64,000 nt of DNA from positions 43,931-107,930 of the forward strand of contig NZ_JAVFVT010000024.1 of assembly GCF_030929555.1 (NCBI RefSeq). Reading direction: 5' to 3'. The DNA comes from Paenibacillus sp. LHD-117 (GTDB taxonomy: Bacteria > Bacillota > Bacilli > Paenibacillales > Paenibacillaceae). Shown piece after piece: positions 26,101-34,679 of the stretch (positions within the stretch are counted from its first letter, which is position 1; the number at the start of each line of letters is the position of its first letter). Both the position numbers and the translations under genes were made by a program. The notes beneath the pieces were generated by a model. It was given only the letters and a program-made list of their open reading frames with translations, searched no databases and was not told where the DNA came from.

Positions 26101-29100
26101 ATGAGAGCAAAAAAGTGGTTGGCGATGGTATTGGCGTTAGCCTTGGTATTTCCTTTCTTGCCGGCGGAGAACGTGTCGGCTCAAGCCCAGCAAGGAGGCG
26201 CGTTTGTGCTAAACCCGGCAAGAACGATCGATAATTTGGAGATGCTGCCGGCGGCAGCAGCAGAACGGGACGATGCGATCACTATATTTAACGCCGGGGT
26301 GCCGAAATATTTTTGGATCAACAATTTCGGCGTAAGAAGCAGTGACTATCTGAAATGGACCGTGCGGTCGGATTTGAACGAAACAACCGATTATTTTGCA
26401 TGGCTGCATATCAAAGCATCGACGGGTACGCAGTTCAAACTGACCGTTACGCAAAATCAGTCCTCTACCGAAACGAATTTCACCAAGGCGCATAATGGCT
26501 GGGAAGTAGCGGAGGTCGGCGCGCTGCAAATCCCGCCGGGAGAAAGCACGATTACGCTTACGAAGGTGACAAGCGCCAATCAGAACATCTCCATAAAAGG
26601 GCTTGATATGATCCGCCTTTCCGACAAGGCGGCATACTTGGACAGGGCAGCGTCTTATAAAGCCGCGGGAAGCGCGCAACGGGCGAAATTTAGCAATTCC
26701 GGCTACGGTTTGTTTTTCCAATATGGCACATGGGGGTATCCGCAATTCGGACCGAAAAAGAATGCGGAGGATTCCACCAATGATTTCGATGTCGAAGCGT
26801 TTGTGGACATGTTGGAAGATACGGGCGCAAGCTTCGTCATCTGGTCGATCACATGGTGGCAGTACAGAATGCAAATGCCTGTGCAGGCGGTTGACGACAT
26901 CATGGGCGATTCAACGCTGACGACGGAACGCAATTTGGTAGGCGAAATTGCCGCAGCCGCCAAGGCCAGAGGCATCGACTTTTATTTGTATTACCATCAG
27001 GGCATTCAGCAGGAGCCAGCTTGGAAGGCGAAACAAAATTGGCCAAACGATTTTACGAAATACGGAGTCGGGGATCGCAGCACATTTATTAATAACTGGG
27101 AGAAAGTCGTTACGGAAATAGGCACAACGCTGGGAACGAATTTGGACGGCTGGTTTTTCGACGATGGCTGCGTCTATTATCCTGCGCCGTTCGAGAGAAT
27201 GGCCCTCGCGACGAAAGCAGGCAATCCGAATCGGATCGTTTCTTATAATTCCTGGGAAGGGACGAAGATCACCGAGTTCCAGGATATGATTTTTGGCGAA
27301 GGCACTTGGGGGGACGTAACGGAACCAACGGCGAACGGCATATTCCAGGTGGGCAGAGAAGCGGGTCTGCAGCAAGTGGGGATGCCGATGCTGAATAACG
27401 GCAACTGGGGCATTACGAGCCAGAACGAAACGATTGATCTGACGGTCAATACGAATACGCTGATTGCCAAAGTAAAGAGCGCGTCGGAGCGAAAGGTGCC
27501 AATTGCGCTAAACATCAAAATGTGGGAGGGCGGCACGACCGGGGATTCGACCATTCAAGCTCTCTTCGCGCTCAAGAAAGCGGTACGTCAAGCTGAGCCC
27601 GAGCCGGAAGTGTTGGTGAACAATAACGACGCCCGAATCAAGTACTCCGAGAATACCGGATGGACCTATGGCCCGAACGTCTACAGCGGTTACCATAACA
27701 ACGATGCCCACTATTCCAAAAATACAGCGGCATCGCCGTCCGTCGAATTGGAGTTCACGGGTACCGGCATTGGTGTGATTGGCAAAAAAGCGTCATGGTC
27801 GGCGAATATAGACGTTTATATCGATGGAGATATTGCGGCGGGTACGGTTACGGGCAGCGGGACCTTTAACGGCACCCCTGAACAAAACCAATTTGAAGCT
27901 TACAAAAAGACGGATCTGCCATATGGGACTCATAGAATTAAAGTTGCGTATAAGTCCGGATCCCAAGAGGCGCAATTGGATGCATTCAAAGTGTATAACC
28001 ATACGACGCAGCCGCCTGATGACGTTTATCCTGTCAAAAACGCACTGATTTCCAGCGAAAGCCAGGAGATGGGATTATCTTCGTCCATGCAAATGACGGC
28101 TTCGGTCATCCCGCAATACGCAAGCGACAAATCGGTCGAATGGTCTGTCGCGGATGTTAACGGGGGCGCCACAACGCTCGCCGCGATTGACAGCAATGGA
28201 TTGCTAACATCCAATCAGGCAACGGGAACGGTTAAAGTTATCGCCAAATCCAAATCCAATGCCGCTGTCGTTGCGGAGAAGCTCATTACGATTAAAGTGA
28301 TGCCGAAAGTGGCAACGGTTTATGGAAACGACCCGGGTATCGCGAAGACGGGTACGTGGACGACGAGAGCTTCCAATAAATCCATTGATTCAACGGAGGC
28401 GGGAGCAACGGCCAGCTACAGCTTTACGGGTAATTTCATCGAATGGTATGGCGTTATCGGCGACGATCACGGCATTGCCGATGTCTATATCGACGGCCAG
28501 TACATGACGAACGTCGATCTATATTCGACGAGCCGAGAAACCGGCGCTTTGCTGTTCCGTTCGGGGGATTTGGGAGGCGGTCAGCACACGATCAAAATCG
28601 AGGTGCAGGACAGCAAAAACCAAGCGTCGTCTAATCGCTATGTTGAGGTGTATTCGTTCAAAATCGAAGAAACGGCCGAAACGGTCGAAGCGCCGGTCGT
28701 CAGCTTGACCGGACCATCCACTGTGGGATCCGGAGGAGGCTACAGCGCAGCGTTAGGCATCCAGGTGCCAGCGGGCGCAGCGGATGCGATCTACGCTCAG
28801 GATTATACGATAACCTACAATCCCGACGTATTCGAATTCGAAGATATCGCTAATATAAAAGAGGGGTTGGCGGTTCATGTAGCGGAACAATCGGCCGGTA
28901 CCATTCGACTGCTCGTTTCCAGGCTCGGCAGCGAGAACGGGATCGCTTCTGACAGCAGCATCCTTGACCTTGTATTCGTGGCCAAAGGGGGGGCGTCTTC
29001 GCGAAGCGAATTGGCCGTTTCCCGCGCAATCGTGGCTAATGGCAGCGGAGAGGAGACGGCAGCTGAAACTTCCTCCCTCGAAGTCCTTATCGTCAATACA

Positions 29101-29280
29101 GATGTGAACGGCGATGCAAAATGCAGCGTAGGGGATCTCGGTATCGTTGCCCGATACTACGGAAAGCGCGTGGATCAAGACCCAGAAGCGGCTATTGCGG
29201 ACGTGAACCGCGATGGCGTAGTCGACATTGAGGATCTTGCCCTTGTAGCGAACGATATTCTGGGTATTAGTGGAAACTAG
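26101..29280 (+). CDS. secreted modular GH29-like alpha-L-fucosidase with Ig-like, cohesin and dockerin domains
   Basis: The 1059-residue protein has a Sec signal peptide (residues 1-27, cut near VSA-Q). After it come an N-terminal accessory domain (about 30-170), a GH29-like barrel (about 190-490, with GLFFQYGTWGYP, FYLYYHQG and GWFFDDG; Asp354 or Asp355 is the candidate nucleophile), a beta-sandwich (505-635), a Big_2-type Ig domain (640-735) and a second beta-sandwich (745-860). The C-terminus has a cohesin-like domain (about 870-1000) and a dockerin with two calcium loops (DVNGDAKCSVGDL and DVNRDGVVDIEDL). Start ATG 26101 has GAGGGAGG upstream. It would remove fucose outside the cell. Cohesin plus dockerin on one chain is odd and may allow multimer formation. 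Confidence 0.75.
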   Translation: MRAKKWLAMVLALALVFPFLPAENVSAQAQQGGAFVLNPARTIDNLEMLPAAAAERDDAITIFNAGVPKYFWINNFGVRSSDYLKWTVRSDLNETTDYFAWLHIKASTGTQFKLTVTQNQSSTETNFTKAHNGWEVAEVGALQIPPGESTITLTKVTSANQNISIKGLDMIRLSDKAAYLDRAASYKAAGSAQRAKFSNSGYGLFFQYGTWGYPQFGPKKNAEDSTNDFDVEAFVDMLEDTGASFVIWSITWWQYRMQMPVQAVDDIMGDSTLTTERNLVGEIAAAAKARGIDFYLYYHQGIQQEPAWKAKQNWPNDFTKYGVGDRSTFINNWEKVVTEIGTTLGTNLDGWFFDDGCVYYPAPFERMALATKAGNPNRIVSYNSWEGTKITEFQDMIFGEGTWGDVTEPTANGIFQVGREAGLQQVGMPMLNNGNWGITSQNETIDLTVNTNTLIAKVKSASERKVPIALNIKMWEGGTTGDSTIQALFALKKAVRQAEPEPEVLVNNNDARIKYSENTGWTYGPNVYSGYHNNDAHYSKNTAASPSVELEFTGTGIGVIGKKASWSANIDVYIDGDIAAGTVTGSGTFNGTPEQNQFEAYKKTDLPYGTHRIKVAYKSGSQEAQLDAFKVYNHTTQPPDDVYPVKNALISSESQEMGLSSSMQMTASVIPQYASDKSVEWSVADVNGGATTLAAIDSNGLLTSNQATGTVKVIAKSKSNAAVVAEKLITIKVMPKVATVYGNDPGIAKTGTWTTRASNKSIDSTEAGATASYSFTGNFIEWYGVIGDDHGIADVYIDGQYMTNVDLYSTSRETGALLFRSGDLGGGQHTIKIEVQDSKNQASSNRYVEVYSFKIEETAETVEAPVVSLTGPSTVGSGGGYSAALGIQVPAGAADAIYAQDYTITYNPDVFEFEDIANIKEGLAVHVAEQSAGTIRLLVSRLGSENGIASDSSILDLVFVAKGGASSRSELAVSRAIVANGSGEETAAETSSLEVLIVNTDVNGDAKCSVGDLGIVARYYGKRVDQDPEAAIADVNRDGVVDIEDLALVANDILGISGN

Positions 29281-29300
29281 AAAACGGCCGGATATACAGA

Positions 29301-29339
29301 CGGGCTGGACATGAATGGATCATGTCCAGCCCGTTTTTT
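29301..29339. terminator. strong terminator between the convergent GH29-like and esterase genes
   Basis: CGGGCTGGACATGA (29301-29314) pairs with TCATGTCCAGCCCG (29320-29333), followed by TTTTTT on the plus strand. The stem also lies just past the end of the minus-strand esterase gene. Confidence 0.9.
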
Positions 29340-29353
29340 GGCTATTCGATTAT

Positions 29354-31858
29354 TTACTCCATGCTGTCCAGCATCCGGTTCAGGATGACAGCAGACTGCG
29401 CCCGAGTCGCTTGGCGGTGCGGTCCGAAGGAGCCGTCGGGATAACCTTGGATGATGCCTGCTTGCGCCATCTGCTTGACGGCATCGGACGCCCAGCCGCT
29501 GATCCGGCTCTCATCCGTAAAGTCCGCCGTTTGCCCGCTGCCGGATTCGGACGCCTTATCGCCGCTTGCCTTCAAAGCGCGTGCGATTAACACGGCAATT
29601 TCCTCGCGGGTAATCGCCTTATTCGGCTGGAACATGCCGTTGCCATTCCCTTTGACAATACCGGCTTCGGCGGCGGCGACAACATCCTCCGAATACCATT
29701 CGCCGCTTGGCACGTCGGCGAACGCTGCATCCGTATCGGCAGTCATATTCGCCTTCAAGCCAAGCGCCCTTGCGAGCAATGCCGCGAATTCGGCTCGGGA
29801 GATAGCGGCGTCCGGCGCGAACTCGCTGTCGGTACGCCCCGTAACGATGCCCTTCGCTGCAAGAGAGTCCACGTCGGCCTTCGCCCAGTGAGTCTCCAAG
29901 TCCTTGAAGCCGGCTGTCGCCGCTTGCAATCCATTCGCGAACATGTACGGCAACCCTTGTTCGAAGCCGGCCGCCCATACGTTCATGTCGTGGCCGCCGT
30001 TCACGATGCGCAGCTCCGCCGGGCTTCCCGGCACGTTCTCCCACTTCTCGAACGGAAGATCGAAGAGATTAGAACGATGGAGCTTCTGGTACAGCGATAC
30101 GGCTTGCACTTCCATGTTGTATTTGTTAGCGTCCGCCGGTAGGTCTTCCTTCTCGCTGAGATGGTTCCAGTCATCATCTCCGGCGATCATGTACATCGGC
30201 ACGGCAAGCTTCTTAGTCGCGTACGACTTCAGCGCGTTCGGGTAGCCGAGCTCCGTCCAGCGCGCCGGATCGAACGGCTCTCCGAACGAGCCGCGCTCCA
30301 CGGCGCCCGAAGTTGCCGGTGCCTCGCCGTCCTGAATGGCGGGGCTGAGCAAGGTAGCTCCGCCGAACAGGTCCGGATACGCGAGGGAGTACCGCAGCGC
30401 GCCGTAGCCGCCCATCGAGAAGCCGACAAGCCCTCTGCCTCCGCGGGAGGCAATTGTCTTGTAACTGCGGTCCACCAGCGGGATCAGATCCCGGATGACA
30501 GCGGACTCGACCGCTCCGAATTTGTCCGAGTCGACCCAGTAGCTGTTGCCAGTCACGGGAGCGACCGCGATGACCGGCGGAATCTTCTTCTCCTCAATCA
30601 TCGTATCGAGAATCGGCCAGAACTTGTCCCAGCTCGTCTCGGTGCCTCCGCTGCCGTGCAGCAGGTACATGACGGGATAACGCGTCTTGCCATCCGGGTT
30701 ATATCCATGGGGCAGGTAGAGCCGATAGCTCATCTCGTTCCCATCCGCGGCATCCGCGACATTCTCGGCATCGACGCCTGCCGCCAAGCTCACAAGCGAT
30801 GCCGTTTCCGTCGTGACGGCGCCCTTGCGTTTGGGCGCATATTGATCCGCGCTGAACGAAGGGCTGAGCTCGTCGCTCTCGGCTTTGCCTAACATATAGC
30901 GCAAGCCATCCCGGAAGCCTATCAGCCACAGGTCGGTATCATGCTCGCCATTGATAATGCGAAGCTCTGCCGGGCTGCCGGGCACGTCTTCCCACTTCTC
31001 GAAAGGCAGGTTAAAGATGTTCTTGCGGTTCAATTCCTGATACAACCGGACCGCTTGCACCTCCATGTTGTACTTGTAGGCGTCAGGGGGAAGGTCTTCC
31101 TTTTCGCTAAGATGGTTCCAATCGTCATCTCCGGCGAAAATATAAACGGGTACGCGATTCGGCTGCTTCACATAGCTGTCGATCGCGGTTGGGTAATTGT
31201 TCGCCGTCCATAGCGAAGGATCGTACGGATCGCCGAACGAGCCGCGCTCCACCGCGCCGGAGGTTGCAGGCGGTTCGTCTCTTTGAATGGCGGGGCTGAG
31301 CAGGGTCGCGGCTCCGAAGAGATCGGGATAAGCCATCGCATATCGAAGCGCGCCGTAACCGCCCATAGAGTAGCCTAATACGTAGCGGCCTTTGCGATCC
31401 GAGACGGTATTGTAATCCTGGTCGACCTTGGCGATCAGATCTTGGGTGATAGCTGATTCGTACGCGCCGAATTTGGCGGAATCGACCCAGTAGCTGTTGC
31501 CGGAGCTTGGCGCGACGGCGATAACGGGATCTATGTCACCGCTTTCAATCATGCCGTCAAGCGTTTCCCAGAAGTCGTCCCACCCGGTTTCGTCGCCCCA
31601 GCTGCCGTGAAGCAGATAGAGAACCGGATAACCATCGGCTCGGTGCTCGTCGTAGCCTTTCGGAAGATAGATTTTGTAAGTCAGTTCGTCGTTGCCGGTC
31701 ACATGGTCCCGTGTCAGCGCGTTCGAAGCGAACGAGACGACTTTCGTCGTTCGGGCGTTTTGGCTCTCCACGGAAGCGGAAGCGGCGTTCGCCGATGCGG
31801 TGAATAACATGAAGTTCGTAATCAGCATAGCCGCGAGCATCTTCTTTCTGCGATACAT
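29354..31858 (-). CDS. cell-surface tandem alpha/beta-hydrolase esterase with three SLH repeats
   Basis: The 834-residue protein has a signal peptide (about residues 1-26) and two copies of an esterase-D/feruloyl-esterase-like domain. The first spans about 35-330 with nucleophile Ser164 in GYSMGGYG, the second about 350-640 with Ser481 in GFSMGGYG. Three S-layer homology repeats follow (650-834) and bind wall polymer. Both domains share long near-identical stretches (NSYWVDS, SEKEDLP, GSPAELRI), which points to a recent internal duplication. The second ATG (31858) was chosen because GGAGGG lies six bases before it. It likely deacylates polysaccharide at the cell surface. A GntR-type operator covers its promoter. 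Confidence 0.85.
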   Translation of the reverse strand: MYRRKKMLAAMLITNFMLFTASANAASASVESQNARTTKVVSFASNALTRDHVTGNDELTYKIYLPKGYDEHRADGYPVLYLLHGSWGDETGWDDFWETLDGMIESGDIDPVIAVAPSSGNSYWVDSAKFGAYESAITQDLIAKVDQDYNTVSDRKGRYVLGYSMGGYGALRYAMAYPDLFGAATLLSPAIQRDEPPATSGAVERGSFGDPYDPSLWTANNYPTAIDSYVKQPNRVPVYIFAGDDDWNHLSEKEDLPPDAYKYNMEVQAVRLYQELNRKNIFNLPFEKWEDVPGSPAELRIINGEHDTDLWLIGFRDGLRYMLGKAESDELSPSFSADQYAPKRKGAVTTETASLVSLAAGVDAENVADAADGNEMSYRLYLPHGYNPDGKTRYPVMYLLHGSGGTETSWDKFWPILDTMIEEKKIPPVIAVAPVTGNSYWVDSDKFGAVESAVIRDLIPLVDRSYKTIASRGGRGLVGFSMGGYGALRYSLAYPDLFGGATLLSPAIQDGEAPATSGAVERGSFGEPFDPARWTELGYPNALKSYATKKLAVPMYMIAGDDDWNHLSEKEDLPADANKYNMEVQAVSLYQKLHRSNLFDLPFEKWENVPGSPAELRIVNGGHDMNVWAAGFEQGLPYMFANGLQAATAGFKDLETHWAKADVDSLAAKGIVTGRTDSEFAPDAAISRAEFAALLARALGLKANMTADTDAAFADVPSGEWYSEDVVAAAEAGIVKGNGNGMFQPNKAITREEIAVLIARALKASGDKASESGSGQTADFTDESRISGWASDAVKQMAQAGIIQGYPDGSFGPHRQATRAQSAVILNRMLDSME

Positions 31859-31888
31859 GAACATCCCTCCATTTGGCGCAATAGGAAA

Positions 31889-31944
31889 ATTGGATCACCC
31901 AATCATCCAGGATTAATCGTAATATGGATAAAATAACCTGTCAA
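31889..31944 (-). promoter_or_regulatory. esterase promoter with GntR-type operator
   Basis: On the minus strand TTGACA (31944-31939) and TACGAT (31921-31916) are 17 bp apart. ATTGGATCACCCAAT at 31889-31903 lies just downstream of the -10, where a repressor would block elongation or initiation. The same box precedes the GntR gene and the AtuA-like operon. Confidence 0.7.
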
Positions 31945-31971
31945 TAGCGAATGTAAGCGCCTTACTTTCGC

Positions 31972-32030
31972 TTGACAGCGGGTGTTCGGAGAGGTTATTC
32001 TAAGTTTGCGGTTAATTGGGTGACCCAATT
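31972..32030 (+). promoter_or_regulatory. promoter and perfect operator of the GntR regulator gene
   Basis: TTGACA (31972-31977) is followed 18 bp later by TATTCT (31996-32001). AATTGGGTGACCCAATT at 32014-32030 is a perfect palindrome around one G. Its place downstream of the -10 suggests self-repression by the GntR protein. Confidence 0.7.
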
Positions 32031-32114
32031 CGAGTCCAACTCGAATCCAGTACGAAATCAAATCGGTAACCCGAACTTATCGTTTAGCGCATTACGATGT
32101 GAAAGGGTACGAAT

Positions 32115-32813
32115 ATGACGATTAAGCGAATCAAATATCATAGGGTCTACGAGGATGTTATCGAGCAAATCAAAAATCTGATTCTGGAAGGGAATCTGTC
32201 CCCCGGGGACGTCCTGCCGACAGAGAGGGAATTGGCGCAAGCGTTCGGCATCAGCCGGGGAACCTTGCGGGAAGCGTTCCGCATTCTGGAACGCGAAGGC
32301 TTGATCGACGCCAGACCGGGCGGAGGGCGGTTCCTAAGCAAGTCGCTCGACGTCGCGGAATACAAAAACAGGATCATGGACAATATAGAGCGCGCGACCA
32401 TTATCGAGCTGTTGGAGGCAAGAGAGCTGTTCGAGACGGGCATCGTGGAGCTGGCGGCGAAGCGGGCGACGGAAGAGGACATCGCCGAGATTGAAGCCGC
32501 TTTCGAGAAGTGGGGACAGATTAACCAGGACAGCGAAGACCGCTCGAAGCCCGATCAAGCGTTCCACTTGTCCATCGCGAAGGCGACGCATAACGTCGTG
32601 CTCGTCAATATGATCGAGCTGCACATGGATCTGTTGCAAAGGACGCTCAGAAAGACGGCCGAAATTCCGGGCCGCAAGAGCGAAGTGTACGAGGAGCATT
32701 TGCTCATCCTTCAGGCGATCAAGGAACGCGACCCCGTCAAGGCGAAGCTGGCGCTGCTTCATCACCTCGGCAGAGTAAAAGAAAACATACAGAAAAACTA
32801 CATTCACGTTTAA
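32115..32813 (+). CDS. GntR family transcriptional repressor, FadR subfamily
   Basis: The N-terminal winged helix (residues 5-75) has the GntR signature around GDVLPTERELAQAFGISRGTLREA (seen as LPTERELAQAFGISR). The C-terminal all-helical FCD domain (about 90-225) has the usual Asp/His residues of a metal- or acid-binding pocket (DQAFHLSIAKATHN, EEHLLILQAI). FadR-type regulators respond to organic acids or sugar acids and repress. It diverges from the esterase gene and precedes the AtuA-like operon, with matching operators before all three, so it is probably their shared regulator. Confidence 0.85.
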   Translation: MTIKRIKYHRVYEDVIEQIKNLILEGNLSPGDVLPTERELAQAFGISRGTLREAFRILEREGLIDARPGGGRFLSKSLDVAEYKNRIMDNIERATIIELLEARELFETGIVELAAKRATEEDIAEIEAAFEKWGQINQDSEDRSKPDQAFHLSIAKATHNVVLVNMIELHMDLLQRTLRKTAEIPGRKSEVYEEHLLILQAIKERDPVKAKLALLHHLGRVKENIQKNYIHV

Positions 32814-32819
32814 TAGGTA

Positions 32820-32890
32820 GTTCAAAAAGTCCAATTTTGATCACGAAGTATAACATGAAGCCAATTCGATGAAAACTGGACTTTTTGAAC
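32820..32890 (+). terminator. long inverted repeat after the GntR gene, terminator-like
   Basis: GTTCAAAAAGTCCA (32820-32833) and TGGACTTTTTGAAC (32877-32890) are perfect inverse complements separated by 43 bases that pair partly. The right arm holds a T5 run. It ends the gntR transcript or is a copy of a dispersed element used as a terminator; it separates gntR from the downstream operon. Confidence 0.5.
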
Positions 32891-32927
32891 ACGCAATATA
32901 AGGAAGGGCATATCGCCCTTCTCTCGC

Positions 32928-32946
32928 TATAATTGGACAATCCAAT
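32928..32946 (+). promoter_or_regulatory. -10 box and GntR-type operator of the AtuA-like operon
   Basis: TATAAT at 32928-32933 overlaps ATTGGACAATCCAAT (32932-32946), which has the same half sites (ATTGG and CCAAT) at the same spacing as the two upstream operators. No good -35 is seen, so an activator or a weak promoter is possible. Repressor binding would cover the -10. Confidence 0.6.
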
Positions 32947-32988
32947 TATCCAAATTTCCAAAAATCATTTGCCAAAGAGGGATTGCAC

Positions 32989-34353
32989 ATGAACACAGAC
33001 ATACGGATATTATCGCCATGCGGCATGCTGGGATACGGATTCCCGGAGCAATCCTTTTTAAGAGGAATGGACTATGAGCTTCACGGGATCGTCGTCGACG
33101 CGGGTTCTACGGACGCGGGACCGCATAAGCTGGGGGCCGGCGTATCGATCGTCAGCAAGCGCGCCGCGAAAAAAGATCTCGATATTATGATTTCGAACGG
33201 AGTGCCGCGGAACATTCCGATCATTATCGGTTCGGCAGGCGGCTCCGGCGCGAAGATACATGTCGAATGGACGCTGGATATTATTCAGGAAATTTTGGAG
33301 GAACGCGGCCTGCATGCGAAAATTTCCGTCATTTGGGCAGACTTTACGCAAGAGGAAGTGCTGAAGGCGAAGGAAGAAGGGCGGATCCATCCGCTCAGTT
33401 CCAATGTTCCGCCTCTGGAGGAAGAAGCGATTCGGGCAACGAACAGCATCGTGGCGCAAATGGGGCATGAGCCGATCGTGGAAGCGCTGAGACAGGGCGC
33501 CGATATTATCGTTTGCGGCCGTGCGTACGACCCGTCGCCGTTCGCGGCGATCGGCATCTACCATGGCAAAGATCCGGGTCTCTCCTATCATCTAGGCAAA
33601 ATATTGGAATGCGGCGCGTTATGCGCGGAGCCGGGCACGACGAAGGACAGCATCCTGGGAACAATCACCGATGATGCCTTCCTGGTGCAATCGCTTAATC
33701 CGGCTAGGAAATGCAGCCCGACCAGCGTTGCCGCCCACACCTTCTACGAGAAGGAACATCCGTTCATTCTACACGGCCCAGGCTTTACGCTGGACCTCGA
33801 GAACTGCCGGTTCGAGGAAGCAACCGAAGGAGTTGTCCGCGTCACGGGAAGCCGATACCTTCCGGCCGACAAACATTTCATTAAGCTGGAAGGCGCGAGG
33901 CTGGTCGCTTACCGCACGTTCGTCGTGGCGGGCATCCGCGATCCGATCCTGATCGGCAAGCTGGAAGAAGTCGAAGCGCTGGTCAAGAACGGGGCGCAAG
34001 AATATTACAGTGATATTCCGCAATCCGACTACAGCATTCATTTTTACAATTACGGCATTAACGGCGTGCTTGGGGATAAGGAACCGGAACGATTCCGCGG
34101 GCATGAGGTCGGCGTCATGTTCGAGGTCGTCGCGAAGACGCAGGAGCTCGCGAGCAGCATCTGCTCGACCGTGCGCTCCACCTTCCTGCATTACGGCTAC
34201 GAGGGCCGGAAGTCGACGGCGGGCAATCTCGCCTTTCCTTTCGCGCCGAGCGACGTCGAGTTCGGTCCCGTATACGAGTTTTCAGTCTACCATCTGATGG
34301 AGACGGCGGGAGAGGGCTTTCGAATCGAGCATGTAGGAGGGATGGGACGATGA
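32989..34353 (+). CDS. AtuA-like (DUF1446) family protein
   Basis: The 454-residue protein belongs to the family named after AtuA of acyclic terpene catabolism, visible in IIIGSAGGSGAKIHVEWTL, ADIIVCGRAYDPSPFAAIG and GARLVAYRTFVVAGIRDP. Biochemical activity of the family is poorly defined. It has no signal peptide and is cytoplasmic. ATG 32989 has GAGGG about nine bases upstream. It overlaps the DUF4387 gene by four bases; the two domains are a known pair, often fused or adjacent. It is the first structural gene of a sugar-uptake and glycohydrolase operon, so it may act on an acid or acyl group released from the imported compound (inference). Confidence 0.75.
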   Translation: MNTDIRILSPCGMLGYGFPEQSFLRGMDYELHGIVVDAGSTDAGPHKLGAGVSIVSKRAAKKDLDIMISNGVPRNIPIIIGSAGGSGAKIHVEWTLDIIQEILEERGLHAKISVIWADFTQEEVLKAKEEGRIHPLSSNVPPLEEEAIRATNSIVAQMGHEPIVEALRQGADIIVCGRAYDPSPFAAIGIYHGKDPGLSYHLGKILECGALCAEPGTTKDSILGTITDDAFLVQSLNPARKCSPTSVAAHTFYEKEHPFILHGPGFTLDLENCRFEEATEGVVRVTGSRYLPADKHFIKLEGARLVAYRTFVVAGIRDPILIGKLEEVEALVKNGAQEYYSDIPQSDYSIHFYNYGINGVLGDKEPERFRGHEVGVMFEVVAKTQELASSICSTVRSTFLHYGYEGRKSTAGNLAFPFAPSDVEFGPVYEFSVYHLMETAGEGFRIEHVGGMGR

Positions 34354-34676
34354 CGCAGCTCGGACAGCTGGCGAAGGTGCTGCGAAGCAAAAATTCCGGC
34401 CCCTTCGAACTTACTTTAGACGTATTGTTCGATTCCGAAAACAACTACCGTATGGTGAAACGGTCCGGGCGCATTACGAAACGGACGATCAGCGAGCTGT
34501 ACGGCATTACGGAGGAGCAGATTCACCATTTGGTCTTTTTTGATCAGGCGCTGGGCTTCAAAATTACGATTTCGCGCGATATTTCATCCGGCACCGTCGG
34601 CGATCGCGACGTGTACGGAGCCCAGCAGCACGCGCCTCTAATGATGCTGGCGATCGACGCCGAGGAGGAGGGATAA
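34350..34676 (+). CDS. DUF4387 family protein, partner of the AtuA-like protein
   Basis: This small cytoplasmic protein (108 residues) has the family hallmarks NSGPFELTLDVLFDS and a C-terminal DVYGAQQHAPL. Its ATG overlaps the stop of the DUF1446 gene, so equal expression and complex formation are likely. Its activity is not known to me. Confidence 0.75.
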   Translation: MTQLGQLAKVLRSKNSGPFELTLDVLFDSENNYRMVKRSGRITKRTISELYGITEEQIHHLVFFDQALGFKITISRDISSGTVGDRDVYGAQQHAPLMMLAIDAEEEG

Positions 34677-34679
34677 ACC

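Noticed and set aside
31889..31903. Intrinsic terminator reading of the ATTGG/CCAAT palindromes near the gntR gene
   Set aside because: The stems are five to eight bp with one to five central bases, lack T-tracts and lie at promoter positions, so operators fit better.
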